A DNA stretch of 64,000 nucleotides from Nematopogon swammerdamellus (GCA_946902875.1 OX336336.1:6604545-6668544), one strand, 5' to 3'; positions 1 to 11,294 are shown, numbered from the stretch's first letter. Notes: a model not told the origin generated them from the letters alone. Numbers and translations: made by a program.

Positions 1-660
1 GACGAGGGTTATAATATCAATGGTACTAGTCAATTCGATAGTATGTTTCAAAGGATTTTTTATTAAACTTAAAGCATGCAAAGTGAAACACGAGCATGTA
101 AAGGAGTTGCAATCTTAAATAACCATGAAACCGTACATCAGAATAAATTATACCTATCACAGTAACTAAGTGATATCAATAATGTTATTTTGGTTGGCTA
201 AGATCTGGTCTCATTATTTTATTTTTATTCTATCTATATGTGAAATATGTAAAAATTTAAGGAAAAACCAAATCTACATTTATTTACAAAATAAGTTAGC
301 TGTGCGAAGTAACCTCTAAACATTCTTACATCTGTGCCGGCCTCACTCACAGCTCGTCGTTTCCGGCTCTATCTTGCTCCCAAATGAACCTATTTCTTGC
401 CTGAGGGATTTCCCGAACCCTCCCCCATCCATTCACCCTGACATCCTCCCTCCGGCCTCCCAAACCAACTCTCGGCCTCTTCGTAGAAACTACACTTGAT
501 TGGGAGTGGTTTTTCCTGTGACTACTGCTTCTAAAGTCTGGATTGTGTCGTAGTTTTGAAGGCGCTGGCCTTTTATTCCAAACGACTGACGATCGAAATT
601 CAGGTGTTCCATCCGCCTATAAGTTTTTTTGTATTGTTCAAGAATGAGTGAAAAACCGTC
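1..660. other. Unassigned AT-rich DNA
   Basis: No ORF, RNA gene or clear repeat is recognised here. A C- and T-rich patch at about 340-480 could be an old retrotransposon remnant, but no motif supports that. Confidence 0.4.
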
Positions 661-930
661 GTTGGAGGCTGACCGTGGTTTGGATTCAGTAAAACTGTAG
701 GTCCCTTCCCTTCTTATCTTGCTACGTGGTAGGGTTTACCCTGCCCGGGTTGGTACCACCACACTGAATTAAAATAATGTTGAAACGGCTATGTAAATAG
801 TTAGTGTTTTCCGTCTAGTTCAGCGTAGCCAGCGCGACTGAAGGGAAGCAGTGACAATGGCACCTAATTCACCAAGGTGTTATGGGCTTACATCACGGAT
901 GTAGCCAACCGTGTCAGATTCAATAAAACA
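661..930 (+). repeat. tRNA/5S-type SINE, body and 3' part
   Basis: It starts at the GTTGGAGGCTGACC segment and runs through the Pro-rich-looking GGTAGGGTTTACC...GGTTGGTACCACC body to the TGTCAGATTCAATAAAA tail. The pol III head is missing, as in a 5'-truncated copy. It is colinear with the full copies at 52942-53328 and, in reverse, 46645-47050. Confidence 0.8.
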
Positions 931-932
931 AG

Positions 933-1123
933 AATTTAAAAAACTCCGACCCTTGAAAAGTAAAAAATAATTTCCGAAAGGAGTCGGGGGACCTCTAAGT
1001 AAATACCCGCGCAGCTCTGAGGTTTTATATTTTATTTACTTAGTGGTCCCCCGACTCCTTTAAGTAAGTAAACGGAAATTATTTTTTACTTTTTAAGGGT
1101 CGGGGTTTTTTTTAATTTTAAAT
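933..1123. mobile_element. Palindromic MITE, copy 1
   Basis: Arms of about 80 bp are inverted: CCGACCCTTGAAAAGTAAAA at the left and TACTTTTTAAGGGTCGGGG at the right. Inner arms carry GGAGTCGGGGGACC and its complement. The central 30-40 bp includes CAGCTCTGAG, which gives orientation. A second copy with the centre inverted lies at 39246-39454. It has no coding capacity and directly abuts the tail of the preceding SINE. Confidence 0.8.
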
Positions 1124-1173
1124 TTAATTTTTATTTCAAGCTTTTTCAAAAAATAAAAAATAAATAAAACACT

Positions 1174-1256
1174 GAACCCAGTTCATCGAGGTGATATGGG
1201 CTGGCACCACGGCTGTAGTGGATGATGTAACCAACCATGTCAGGTTCCGTAAAAAC
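1174..1256 (+). repeat. SINE 3' fragment (tRNA/5S type)
   Basis: It matches the 3' segment of the SINE family: GGTGATATGGGCTGGCACC, GATGATGTAACCAACC, then a short A-rich tail. It has diverged more than neighbouring copies. Confidence 0.6.
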
Positions 1257-1643
1257 CCCTGGGTTTTAATTTCAAACTTCTAGCTAACTAAAAGGGCTAA
1301 AATTTCTTCGCAAATTAGTTTCACGCGCGTAAGCTATACTCATAAATCTACACACAATGAAACCATCGAGAACTCAATTCGGTGAAGTTACTCGCCATTC
1401 CAGGAAGGAACAACGGAAGCGGGAACACTCAATAAAATATCTGGGAACGCTCAACAGAAGTACCAGGCAGTCAGAGCGTGAAGCAAGTAGAACTAATCGA
1501 GATTCCCACCCGGGGAAATGAATAGCACTGAAACGCCACTGGCACACATTGCATACATTTCAAAGAATTTCCAAAATTTGATCTGCATGCATTTCTATTT
1601 GCAGCAATGGACATGTGAGCAAAAAAATGTCATATAGGCAACT

Positions 1644-1850
1644 AACCCCCGGCTTCGTTTCGCGTGTGTAGGGTTTTACCTTTTTGCTCACAGCTCATGT
1701 CGCCGATGACATAGCGTTATGATTTATAGCTTAAAACCATGTTGAGAAGTGGCAGAGTGTGTAAATCGATAGAGTGGTTCTCGAGTTATAAGGATATTCA
1801 TAATATATTGGCATACGTTACACGGCCGGCCGCCGCCGCCGGCCAACCAT
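1644..1850 (-). mobile_element. Helitron-like remnant, subfamily B
   Basis: The reverse-strand 3' end reads as a decayed CCGCGGGC-type terminus (CCCCCGGCTTCGTTTCGCG on this strand). It is followed by TTTTTGCTCACAGCTCA, GCCGATGACATAGCG and TGGTTCTCGAGTTATAAGG. The same internal blocks recur at 12690-12810 and 41706-41955. It is non-coding. Confidence 0.6.
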
Positions 1851-1854
1851 AAAA

Positions 1855-2176
1855 AGCTCGGTCGAAGCAGTTATGTTAATCGTTCATGTTTTTCGTCCAG
1901 TTCAGTGTAGCCGGCACGACCAAAGGGAAGCATTGACATGGCATCTATTTTACCGGCATTATGGGCTGACATGACGTGACGGGTATATGATGTAGCAAGC
2001 GGGGCTATTCTTTATTAGCAATTCATCGCTACTAGCGATTTCTTACGATTCGTCTCACTCGCTCCAACGGGCTTCTCAGTGCGTCTAGTGAGACAGAGCT
2101 GCGACTATATGGCGATTTTTGCAATAACCGAGAATAGACAAAGATGCAGCCAAACCATGTCAAATTCTATGAAGAA
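1855..2176 (+). repeat. SINE copy (tRNA/5S type) split by an insertion
   Basis: The body runs from about 1855 to GATGTAGC near 1996, breaks off, and appears to resume at GCAGCCAAACCATGTCAAAT (about 2147-2176), the expected CAACCGTGTCAG tail. About 150 bp of another repeat lies between. Confidence 0.6.
1998..2148 (+). repeat. Unclassified repeat inserted in a SINE
   Basis: It contains GGGGCTATTCTTTATTAGC, TCACTCGCTCCAACGGGCTT and GTGAGACAGAGCTG. The same blocks occur in reverse order and strand at 62890-63020, so this is a dispersed repeat. No ORF or clear inverted ends are seen. Confidence 0.55.
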
Positions 2177-2195
2177 AGTAAAAAATTGGATTTGG

Positions 2196-2366
2196 GTTTT
2201 GAAGGAGTCGTTTAGTCTCGGATCCTTTAAGAGGGGCGTGAATGGGCACCTTTTATATCGGCATGGCATTCGCAACCCCCGCATACGACCGAATGTCCAT
2301 GGGCGTTGTTAGACACCTTATGGATGGCAAGACGCCATATGTCGCGTTTCGATAAAAAAAAAGTTT
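2196..2366 (+). repeat. LINE family A, 3' end
   Basis: The last coding stretch (SLGSFKRGVNGHL-like, frame broken) is followed by a 3' UTR with CGAATGTCCATGGGCGTTG and ATATGTCGCGTTTCGATAA, then a poly-A run. At least ten copies of this terminus occur in the window; the longest is at 49459-49838. Confidence 0.75.
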
Positions 2367-2739
2367 ATGGCCCTTCTGGGTGTTGATATCCACGTTCGCC
2401 GATCCTGCACAGAATCTCCATTTATCTCCCAACTCCGAGCTATAAATATCGCACGACATCTAGCGTCGTAGATCAGCGAATAGAAGCATTTTTCACGAGA
2501 CCTTTAATAAACTACGAGACAAACGTAGGGCGAGACTGCAAATACTCGGTTCAATGCAATATTAAATACCGCCTCAGAGGTGATGGTGGGTACACTGAAG
2601 ATAATATATTATTTTAGGGACAATAAGAAGAAGCCTAAAGTTATAGAATAGGTTGGAATGGAAAATTTATGCAATTTGAGCGGAGAAATAATTTTTATAT
2701 AGACATAATTAACATACAAACGGAACGGGCTTCCGGGGA

Positions 2740-2860
2740 ATATCTTTCTCTATTCCTACAATCCACGGATCTTAAAATAGCGGGTTGATAGCCTTTCCCT
2801 AGCGATTTTAGTCCGCCTTCAAGTCGGACTGGCATCTCCTAGGGGGAGAAATTGGCTGCC
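2740..2860 (+). repeat. LINE family B, 3' end fragment
   Basis: It is colinear with 31086-31215: GGGAATATCTT, CCTACAATCCACGGATCTT, TTTAGTCCGCCTTCAAG and GGACTGGCATCTCCT, ending near GAAATTGGCTGC. Frame-breaking differences make it a dead 5'-truncated copy. Confidence 0.75.
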
Positions 2861-2945
2861 TTGGCGTGAGTGGCGCTGACCATGACATGGCGATACGGAA
2901 CCCTCGGTGCGCGAGTTCGACTCGCACTTGACCGGGTTTTTATTA
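2861..2945 (+). repeat. GGGTTCCGTA-family repeat (family D), 3' fragment
   Basis: It holds the family's 3' block: GAGTGGCGCTGACCATGACA, CGATACGGAACCCTCGG and GTTCGACTCGCACTTGACC. The block matches 59490-59560. Confidence 0.7.
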
Positions 2946-5460
2946 CCTCTTTATGTATTTCGCGCTGGCGGTAATACTGTAATTTCAGGTTCGTTTCGGT
3001 GTTGCATATAAAATGTTTTATATAATCAAACATTATAAGCATACGCACGTTTTCAGTACTGAAAAAAAAAATCCCATGTGTAAATTTGGTATCTGAGTGT
3101 ACGAAGCAACCCCTGGCAAAGATGAGAGGTTGAATAAACAGTGGCCGATGCGGGCGGATCAAGGATATACACACCCCAGGTACCGTATTCTAGATATTCT
3201 ATCACATCACTCTGTTGCAAAAATGTCTTTCTCATATCACCTTGAAACATTATATTAAAGTTATGGAACATAATATAATATCGAGCAGCAAAGTGACCAA
3301 GTGATAAAACGTTAGTCTCTCTATGGATTCGGTACCCATTGGCGGCGAGCACCTAATATTTTTCTCATTGTTATGATCATTTCATCGCCGACACGAGTGA
3401 GTTACTTCATGATTTTAATATCTTGTAAAACGGTAAGCCCATTATTCCGCCTTAGTTGATGAGAGAGCAAAGAAGCCAGCCCGGATTGGCACAACAGTAA
3501 TAGTCTATCCGCCGAACAGAGTTAATACCAGATTAACGAACAGAGAAAATACCGAGGCTACACATCTGTCGCTTGCGCGGTGAGGACGCGTCTATTGTTC
3601 TTCTGTTCATTGTTCCTGTTTACTCTACGACTGTTTCTCGGATTAAATTGTTTCATAATTTGAACTCTCTTGCAAATATAATATTATTTTTTTATAGATT
3701 CACATATTTTCTTGCATTGATACAAGTACTATAAAAAAGTAGGAACAATATTACTTTACTCCCCGTAATGTAAGCTATGTAAACGCATCTTCACATTTCT
3801 TGACAATATTGTTTTCACCCACTGAACTATAAATGCAGTCATTTGTCCCTTTCACTTGCTTGCAAAAGTGTGAAAGAGAAAACGCTATATTAACTCTGTT
3901 CGGTGAATAGAGTATAAAATAAAAGTCGAATGTGTAAGTTCTGGCACGAAAAGTATTGTACCGGACCGACATAATCAATCTTATAGAACATGCACCCATC
4001 CAATCCATGTTTCATATAAGAGATAAAAAATATACGCTTAACACTTCCTCATTTTCAAGGATAATAAATTACTCAAACCTATCCTTTATGCCCTTTATCC
4101 TGCCGGTCGCCACACGAGGACGTGTCATAAATATCCCGGCCCAAGTCGTCTGAGTAACGACCTCCTGAAAACAAGTCGTGTTGCTCCTCCCAACCCCTTA
4201 TTAGTCTCATATTTAATCTGATACTTTACAACTGTGTTGACTCACCACCACACGTGCTTGGGGACTACCTACTTACTTAAACCTAGAACATAATAATGTA
4301 TAATATTAATAATAGGTACATAATACATATGTGTGTGTGCAATGGTTATCTGGAAACATATTGAAAGCTTGTACCTAATACTGCTAATACTGCATTTTTT
4401 TCTTTCGTAACCCATGTGTGGTGTACCTAATTCATATAACGTAAGTTTTTGGAAAACTAACACAATTCCTATCAAAAGTTAATCCTCTCTGTGCCTTTGT
4501 GAAGCACTCGTTTTTGCTTGCAGCTCCGCTCGCGTGAATTTTTGTAGAAAAAATAAAACTATTCTCTCAAGACGGAACACGAAATCCCCCTATCCCCGAT
4601 GCAACATAAAAATTTCAGTGAGTCAAAAAATAAAACTAAGTTTTTCGCTTTCAACGCTTGCGAAAGCTCTTTCACAGAAAACTCTTTCACGTACATATTT
4701 ACGGAAACGAAGGTTTCTGACTCTAAAAAAAAGTTATCTTTCTCAGTTTCAATAGAATTCCATTGAATAAAAAAGTGTCGGCCAAGTTCTTTTGTACTGG
4801 TATTTATTTAATTAAATTTTTATTTTAATTAGGCGACACCGGATCCGTCCACTGAAACTGGTTTCTTCTTTTTGTTCTCTCCATTGTTTCGCCTTAACTA
4901 CGGGCTCAATATTGATTTCAATTTTCCAAGCGACTGATCAGAGGGAGTGAAGTATTTTACTTTCCAAGTATTTATTTTTTCATTATTCTAGCAGATATTT
5001 TGTTGTGACTTGTGTTCCGTTGTTACAGATTTTCTTTCTTTTCTCGCTATCTTTGTAACTAGGTACTCGTATTATCTTCACGATAAATATTATCAAAGAA
5101 TAACCTTTCAGTTTAAAATAACCATTGGATATTATAGTATTTTGTAAAATAGGTAGCTTTTTACAGGTTTTCTTCAAGTTTAGAAGTAGGTAGTAAGTTT
5201 TTATTTTATTAATATAATATTTTTTTTCTGATTTTCAATGATCTTGTTTTGAGTACCTATATATTTTGTATCATTATGGTAAGTTCTTCTAACATTTAGA
5301 AATATTTTGTTTTAGGTTTTACGTATTTAATTCGAACACCAGAACATACTTCATTAATATCGCAATATGTTCAACTCTCAGCCTCACGAAGTTTTAGTCT
5401 TTCTCGGACACTTTTCCATTCAGTTGTCTACGTTCAGTTCCGTTCTTTCTGCATCACTTC
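2946..5460. other. Long stretch without a recognised gene
   Basis: It is AT-rich with only short chance ORFs. A possible decayed Helitron-like end (AGCTCCGCTCGCGTGAAT) lies near 4520. No conserved protein motif, tRNA or inverted repeat was recognised. Confidence 0.4.
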
Positions 5461-5540
5461 TATAGATCAAAGCTCAAAGGATTCGGTTCTTGTCGCAAAG
5501 GCGATGCAAAGTAACTTCTCAAATAGCTGCATTCAAATTG

Positions 5541-5660
5541 CGCGGAACTCGGCGGAACGCGTCGCGACGGCGGCGCGGCGGCGCGGCGCGCAGTGGCAGC
5601 GGCGCGGTGCGGCGGATTCGTATTCAGACTTTGTCGTGGTCGGGTTTGCGGGCGGACCAG
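5541..5660. promoter_or_regulatory. GC-rich CpG-dense island, possible promoter or 5' UTR
   Basis: About 100 bp of almost pure G and C (GGCGCGGCGGCGCGGCGCGC core) interrupts AT-rich surroundings. Upstream near 5434 is TTCAGTTCC, resembling the arthropod initiator TCAGT. Overlapping ORFs on both strands reflect base composition and show no conserved motif. A transcription start is an inference; decayed GC-rich repeat DNA is the alternative. Confidence 0.3.
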
Positions 5661-5747
5661 TCGTTTCTTCGAATTCGAAATGTCTTTGGAAACTCGAAAA
5701 GGTTTGATACCTACTACGTAAAAATTTAAATTATTCGAACGCGTATT

Positions 5748-5787
5748 CAAAGAGTTTGTATTACGGCGACGTAATACAAACTCTTTG
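5748..5787. repeat. Perfect 18-bp-arm hairpin
   Basis: CAAAGAGTTTGTATTACG (5748-5765) is followed by a 4-nt loop and its exact reverse complement (5770-5787). No other copy was seen in the window. Confidence 0.85.
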
Positions 5788-6313
5788 CGCGTATTATTTA
5801 AACTAAAAAAGTAAGCTGCTCGTTTTTGGATTATACGAATTATGCCATCATTTCACTATAGATGGGAATCATGTTTGGGTGTTAATTTATTGTCAAAAAA
5901 TTAAACTATTTATGCAAAGTAAGCTTTTTAAGCAGTCGCATAATGGCGTTTAAAGAAAAACAATCAATCATTCACTAAAGTATAAACATTGCTACGAAGT
6001 GATGTGTTTGCAATTTTCTCTGAATTGCTCAGGTACTAAACTTATAACTTTTAATACTATCATGTTTTCATAATGTTTATGATTTTCTTTTGAATATTCG
6101 AATTAGAATGCCAACTTCGAAGGCCTTCCGCTGAGTGTGGACTTCCGCTAGCGTATTAATAACTTAGACGACGACGTTTTCGTCCACCTTGTGGCTGACA
6201 TGGTGCCGCCCTGAGCGTGGTGTTCGCGAGGAGTGGTGTTATTGGCAGTGTCTGATCTTCCATTGAACTGTAGGCCCAGCTCCAGTGCCGGTCGCCTATA
6301 AATATATATATAT

Positions 6314-6820
6314 ACTAGCATTTGCCTGCGACTTCGCTCGCGTGAAATTCGTATTTAAAAAGACGAAAGTAAGTAAGCCTGCTACCGTACCTTTATTTCG
6401 GCGCGCGGAACAATTCGGTTTTTATGAGAGCCACATCTTAGCTCAACCGGAACTATATTATATATGTAAATAAGGGTAGGCTGGTGGAAAATGCCATAGG
6501 CATTAATGTGCTACCGTATGTACAACAATATGTGCAATAAATTTTTTTTGATTTTGATTTGAATTATATTTAGCCTATCCTGTGTCTCGTATAGTTAAGT
6601 GATTGTACTAAGTTCATAGAATTCTGATGATCGGTGTTTAAGAGTTACGGAGGAACATACATACATACAATACATAAAAGCTCTTTGATACATACAGAAA
6701 ATATTTCTAAAAATCGTCAATTTAGTTTTAGTATCATAGAGTCTACAAATGCAGTATTTCATAAAACAAAGTAAGTTACTCCATGACCATCCCTTACAGA
6801 TCTATTATTAGTATTGATAT
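6314..6820 (-). mobile_element. Helitron-like element, subfamily A
   Basis: Read on the minus strand it ends CGCGAGCGAAGTCGCAGGC...CTAGT, a GC hairpin followed by CTAG as in Helitron 3' termini. Inner blocks TACCTTTATTTCGGCGCGCG, GGAACATACATACATAC and CTCCATGACCATCCC recur at 15095-15470 and 53705-53970. A LINE-tail-like segment (GTGCAATAAATTTTTTTTG, about 6470-6560) interrupts it. It is non-coding. Confidence 0.7.
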
Positions 6821-7315
6821 GTTTGACCTCGAACACAAACAAACAAAATAAAATCTTCATAGTAATCGACCAATCGAACTTAAAATGCCTGTAATGGTAA
6901 CTTCACTCCAAGACAAGCCGTGCCACGGTGACTGATGTTAGCGGCGATAATTAGAGTGATCGCGCTATTCTGGTAGCGGCGGCGGTGGACACAGAACGCA
7001 TCACTTGCGGCGGCGGCACTTCCCTGACCGAGCAAGCGGAGTATCTTATTGATGTGTAACATTTTAGCTCTCGGTATGGGCGTTAATTTTGAATGAATGA
7101 AGCGGAAATGCGTTAAGGAAGTGACGTAATTTTTTGAGTGAAGTGTATTATGATTCTTTGATGCGTGCCTACAATTGGCGCATGTAAGCAGCTGTCAACC
7201 GGGCTTTTATAAACACAGTGTGAAATAAATGTTACGCATCCATCATTGGCGACTACTGCGTAAGACTCGATGTTTTTTTCTCTACTCAATATGAGGTTTC
7301 TAACAACATGTGAAA
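6820..7315. other. Unassigned DNA
   Basis: It is mostly AT-rich with one GC-richer patch (6965-7030, GGCGG repeats). No gene or known repeat was recognised. Confidence 0.35.
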
Positions 7316-7545
7316 TGTTAGGGTTAGTGAACTAGGTGCCATATCAGTGTTATCTCCTTTGGCCGTGCCGGCTACGAACTATTTTCATATAGCCGCTCTG
7401 ACCGATATTCATCTAGTGCGATGGTGGTATCCGTCCGGACGTGTTAAGTCCTACCACGCAGTAAGACAAGGCAAGAACTTATAGTTTTACGTGGAATCCG
7501 AACCACGGCCAGCCTCAACGTTGCACGGTCATCCTTTCAAAGACA
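7316..7545 (-). repeat. SINE copy (tRNA/5S type), reverse
   Basis: The reverse complement gives the SINE body: GAGGCTGGCCGTGGTTCGG, the GGTAGGACTTAACACG variant of the GGTAGGGTTTAACCC block, and the CATATAG and GTGCC...CTAGTTCAC blocks. It is divergent and truncated at both ends. Confidence 0.65.
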
Positions 7546-7729
7546 TTGCTTTCCCTTACCGATCAGACGACTTATAATCGCACTACCACCATTATTATAT
7601 ACCATTTTTTTAAATGTCACGTCATTTAAAATTTAGGAGCCCTTTTAAGTAATACTCAGGTGACCAATATGTGCTAATATTTTAATAAAAAAAAGCTTTA
7701 ATCAAATGAGCGGCAAATATATGTAATAT

Positions 7730-7920
7730 TAGAATAGAATAGAATGGAATAGAAATGCTTTATTGCACACAAAACACTAACAGAGATGCAGAAGACAGAA
7801 GATAACATACAGAAGAGCAATATAAATTAACAATACTTCACACAACAAACAAGAGAACAGTAGCGTGCAAAGGCGGACTTATCACTTTAAGTGATTTTTT
7901 CCAGTCAATATTTGTAATGT
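7730..7920 (-). repeat. LINE 3' tail, reverse
   Basis: AATAGAATAGAATGGAATAG (a pentamer-like tail) precedes TGCTTTATTGCACAC and GCAAAGGCGGACTTATCAC. The same terminus is at 62340-62475. On the minus strand this reads as GATAAGTCCGCCTTTGC...GTGTGCAATAAAGCA plus a short repeat tail. Confidence 0.65.
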
Positions 7921-8550
7921 AACCAACGTGTACCTAGTAGTATTCGCATCTTAAACTAAATATTCTATGCCTCCTTGCTCTCCGATCTCACGCACGTGTC
8001 TACCCTCCGCCGCGCCGGAACTAAAAATGGCCCAATCTGTCAAACTGACTGAGGAAATAAACCGCGTCGTACCTGACTACTGCGGGTACTAGGCGCCAGT
8101 TATCTCGTGGGCTTCAATTTATGTCGGGGGGTTACGTTTCTTTTAGCTTCGACGCGCGGCCATCAATCCGGTGTCGCGAGTTCGTATTGTGGAGGACGAA
8201 GGGAAGAAGAGCTTAGGTTAGATTTGGGAATAACAAAAAAATTACCAAAAAATTTTTTTTTTGCTGAAATCAGTCAACCAACACAATACGATAACGTATG
8301 TACGACTGAACTACACTAATGACTTCTCTAGAATTTTGGTAGTTCAAAGCTCATAATATAATAATTTAACAAATAAGTAAAAAATCATTTATGAAGAAAA
8401 TAAAAGTAATTATATACTATATCGTACAAATATAAAAACAAAATCAACAAATAATTAATTTAAAGCTATTATTAAATATGACTTATATTACTTAAAAAAA
8501 TATTTTATCACAAAACATGAACAGTGGAGAAATACTGACGCTCTTATTTC
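7920..8550. other. Unassigned AT-rich DNA
   Basis: A short ORF at 8107-8319 has no recognisable motif and looks like chance. The rest is very AT-rich with no repeat recognised. Confidence 0.35.
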
Positions 8551-8551
8551 A

Positions 8552-8735
8552 CTTTATTTTATTTTTTATTGAAAGCACATGTGTCGCTGAGCGACCCATA
8601 AGGTGTCAAACGACGCCCATGGACATTCGAACGTATGCGAATGCCATGCCAGGCTGACAGTTGCCCATTGACGCTCCTCTTGAAGGACCTGAGACTGTAC
8701 TTGGGGGGAAACGTATGGAAACATTTTTTCATCGA
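8552..8735 (-). repeat. LINE family A, 3' end, reverse
   Basis: The copy begins TTTTTTATTGAAAGCAC, then ACGCCCATGGACATTCG, CCTCTTGAAGGACC and GAGACTGTACTTGGGGGG, in the same order as 49459-49620. It is 5'-truncated and frame-broken. Confidence 0.75.
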
Positions 8736-8993
8736 AATCGTATTCTCCAAAAGAACGATATCCCAGCTAAGTTCTATTGTTTAAATGTAAGTAAAGCCAA
8801 AAGTTAGACAAATGACAGCAATAAAAACCCTTATTCCAACCGCATGCATTCGCCTTCCACAACACGAACGATATCTCGGGGGATCTCTCCTCTGAGCTCC
8901 TCGCATTAAATTTTAAAACACACCCTGCGTGGAGCAGAAGGGAAGCCTTAGAGTTAAATACCTAGAAGAGGCGGAAACTTTATTTCATCTTTT

Positions 8994-9260
8994 TTAGGGT
9001 TCCGTGTCCGTCGTACGGGACCCTATTACTAAGCCTACGCTGCTGTCTGTCTGTCTGCCCGTCTGTCCGAGGGTTGTATCTCTTGAACCGTAATAGGTAT
9101 CCCGTTGAAATTTTCACAGAATATGTGTTATTATGGCCGATATAACAACAAATAATAAAATAAGAAAAAGTAAAAAATTTATGACGGTCCCCATATAAGA
9201 AGCTAAAAAGTGTATGCGCGCCATCCACCGAAAAGAGTATGAAGCATTTCAACTAATCAT
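8994..9260 (+). repeat. Family D repeat
   Basis: It starts TAGGGTTCCGTGTCCG, then GGGACCCTATTACTAAGCCT, the TGTCTGTCTG tract, CTTGAACCGTAATAGGT, GTTATTATGGCCGATATAAC and GTATGCGCGCCATC. The same block order occurs in at least ten places in the window, on both strands. No ORF is carried; class unknown to me. Confidence 0.75.
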
Positions 9261-9280
9261 GAATTTTAACTAATATGAAG

Positions 9281-9608
9281 CATACATACATACATACCAC
9301 ACACGCTGTATCCCGACAATCGGGGTAAGCAGAGTAATCAGAGTTGTACTGCAGGTACTCTTGTAAATTACAGCACAACACCGACCACCACATTTAGCAA
9401 AGTATTCGGACAAGATAATTATCAAACACCAAGCAAGACGCGAAGGCCCAACTGCTGCATGACTCGGTGGAAGAACCGTTCCAAGGTGAGAGCTGGCTAT
9501 CCTGTCTCCCTTTAGCGCGGCATCTTGTTCTTACCCCTTGGTCGCCTTTTGGAACATGCGCGGGGAGAGATGCAGTGGGGCTATTCTTTTTAAGTACCGG
9601 CCCCACAA
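9281..9608 (-). repeat. SINE family 2 with a (TATG)n tail
   Basis: On the minus strand it runs GTGGGGCCGGTACTT, AGAATAGCCCCACTGCATCT, ...GTCGGTGTTGTGCTGTAATT, CCCCGATTGTCGGGATACAG, CGTGTGTGG and ends in (TATG)n. Similar copies are at 11295, 20307, 40273, 43108, 45797 and 50262. It is non-coding and likely retroposed; parentage unknown. Confidence 0.75.
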
Positions 9609-9659
9609 GGCCATATTTTTATGCAATGTATGATAATCCCGCTTCTGGGTGTTTATTTG

Positions 9660-10370
9660 TATGAATAAAGCCTTATTTCGAGACGAAGCGAGCCTAAGCG
9701 GCTTTCTTGCGCGCAGTCGTGTGCGGAGTTCCGTGTGTCGTGTGATATCTTGCGAAAATGCGGAGAGAGCCGAATATTAAATTCTTTGAGCTTTCAAACC
9801 TGAAAAAAACTACATTCCAAATTTAAATATTCAAGAGCATCTTGCACTGCGACAATATTTTTATTTATGAAGCGGCTTTGCTCACTGACGTTAGTGTGTA
9901 CCAAACTCTTATAAATTTGGACTGGCAAAAATATCTTCAAGGAAATAATAACTCTACCGCTGTATATTGTTTAGAAGTAGGAATGACGTGAAAAATCTGA
10001 TATATTTATGGCATGTTAATATAATATTTATTTTATTCATTAACAAGAGATTAAAGAGAGTTCAGCCTGTTTCAACGGGCACTGTAGAATCCCAAAAATT
10101 CAGGACATTATTTTAAAAGTAGCTGCAATTATTTTGAGGTAGACAAGAAGGGTGGTTTAGTTAATCAAAGTGTTCAAAGCACAAACTTATTAGATGATAT
10201 TTAAATTATTTTCTTTTTGAAATTTAACAGAATGCCTATTTCTATTCCTTTTGAAGATCAAACTTAAGAAGCAGCGCTCAAGTCGAAATCCTTAAAGTGA
10301 TCCACAACTCTCCATCAATGTATCTTTTGAAATCGAATTCTCTTTTATCCGATATTCCCTCAAGGACACG
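9660..10370. other. Unassigned AT-rich DNA
   Basis: No ORF, RNA gene or recognised repeat. A modest GC-rich patch at 9680-9740 is the only compositional feature. Confidence 0.35.
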
Positions 10371-10610
10371 GCCCTAGGTGTGGCGTGTTCTCTCGCGAGC
10401 GAGGCCGTGGATCTTCGTCGACTTATTGAATTTGGCGGGCTGCAGCAGGCGGGAGGCAGCCGGCAGCAGGAAGGCTGCATCCCCGCGGGACGCGCTAGGG
10501 CGGATCGATCGCCGCCCGCCCTCAGTTGTGAACCGCCCGCGACGCGCGTCAGGCGTCTCGCGCGCTTCCGCCCAACTCAAAACCTCGTGGCCGTTTAGGC
10601 GCGAAATTAA
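10371..10610. promoter_or_regulatory. GC-rich island, possible promoter
   Basis: About 230 bp of GC- and CpG-rich DNA in AT-rich flanks. It contains CCCTCAGTTGTG near 10530, matching the arthropod initiator TCAGT. ORFs in several frames on both strands here are compositional. No TATA box is evident. Transcription start is inferred only. Confidence 0.35.
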
Positions 10611-11290
10611 AACCGCCTTTTTTGTATGTGAAAAAAAAACTGGCCTGTGTTTTTTAATGGACATTTTGTATTGAGTTTATGATAGTGCTGATATTTTATG
10701 TGGATTTTTTATTGATGGACTTTTTGATACTGCGAGCATTTTAGTGGATTTTTTATAGTTTTTGTTAGTGAGGATAATTTTATGCGAGCTGTGTTCGTTT
10801 ATATGTTTTAATATGTGTTCGTTGTATCAATAATCATTAGAAATACAATTTGATATTAGTGTGTAAGGGCCAATTATTGTATTAGATTAATTTACTTTTA
10901 CGTATGAATAATAGAAGATGAAAAGCTTTACGCAAAATCAGTGGTGATTTCTTGGAATATATTTATTTTGTAATTATTTTAGGTGCGTACACATTGTTTT
11001 AAACTAGACACGTACATGATTTAAAAAGTAGAAATAGTCCTAGAACTTTGTTAAAAAACATCGTTAGATGATCTCGTATAGTATTCATACAGCGATATCA
11101 AACATACAGCGAGTATCTGAGTGCGGTAAGGTTCTAATTTCTAATTACAAACACACACACAACTTGATACACATTATGCTATACATGCAGTATACCTGAT
11201 CGGCTGACGCAGTGTTGAGTGAGCACATGTATCACCTTGTCAGATATTTGTATTCACAGAATTTGTATTAACATGTTAAAAAAATTACAC
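10610..11290. other. Unassigned AT-rich DNA
   Basis: It is strongly T-rich then A/T-mixed. If the preceding GC island is a promoter this could be an intron, but no donor site or exon is convincing. Confidence 0.3.
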
Positions 11291-11294
11291 TTGT

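Noticed and set aside
5460..5750. 96-codon Arg/Pro/Ala-rich ORF and antisense partners
   Set aside because: Open in three frames on both strands because the sequence is GC-rich; composition, not coding.
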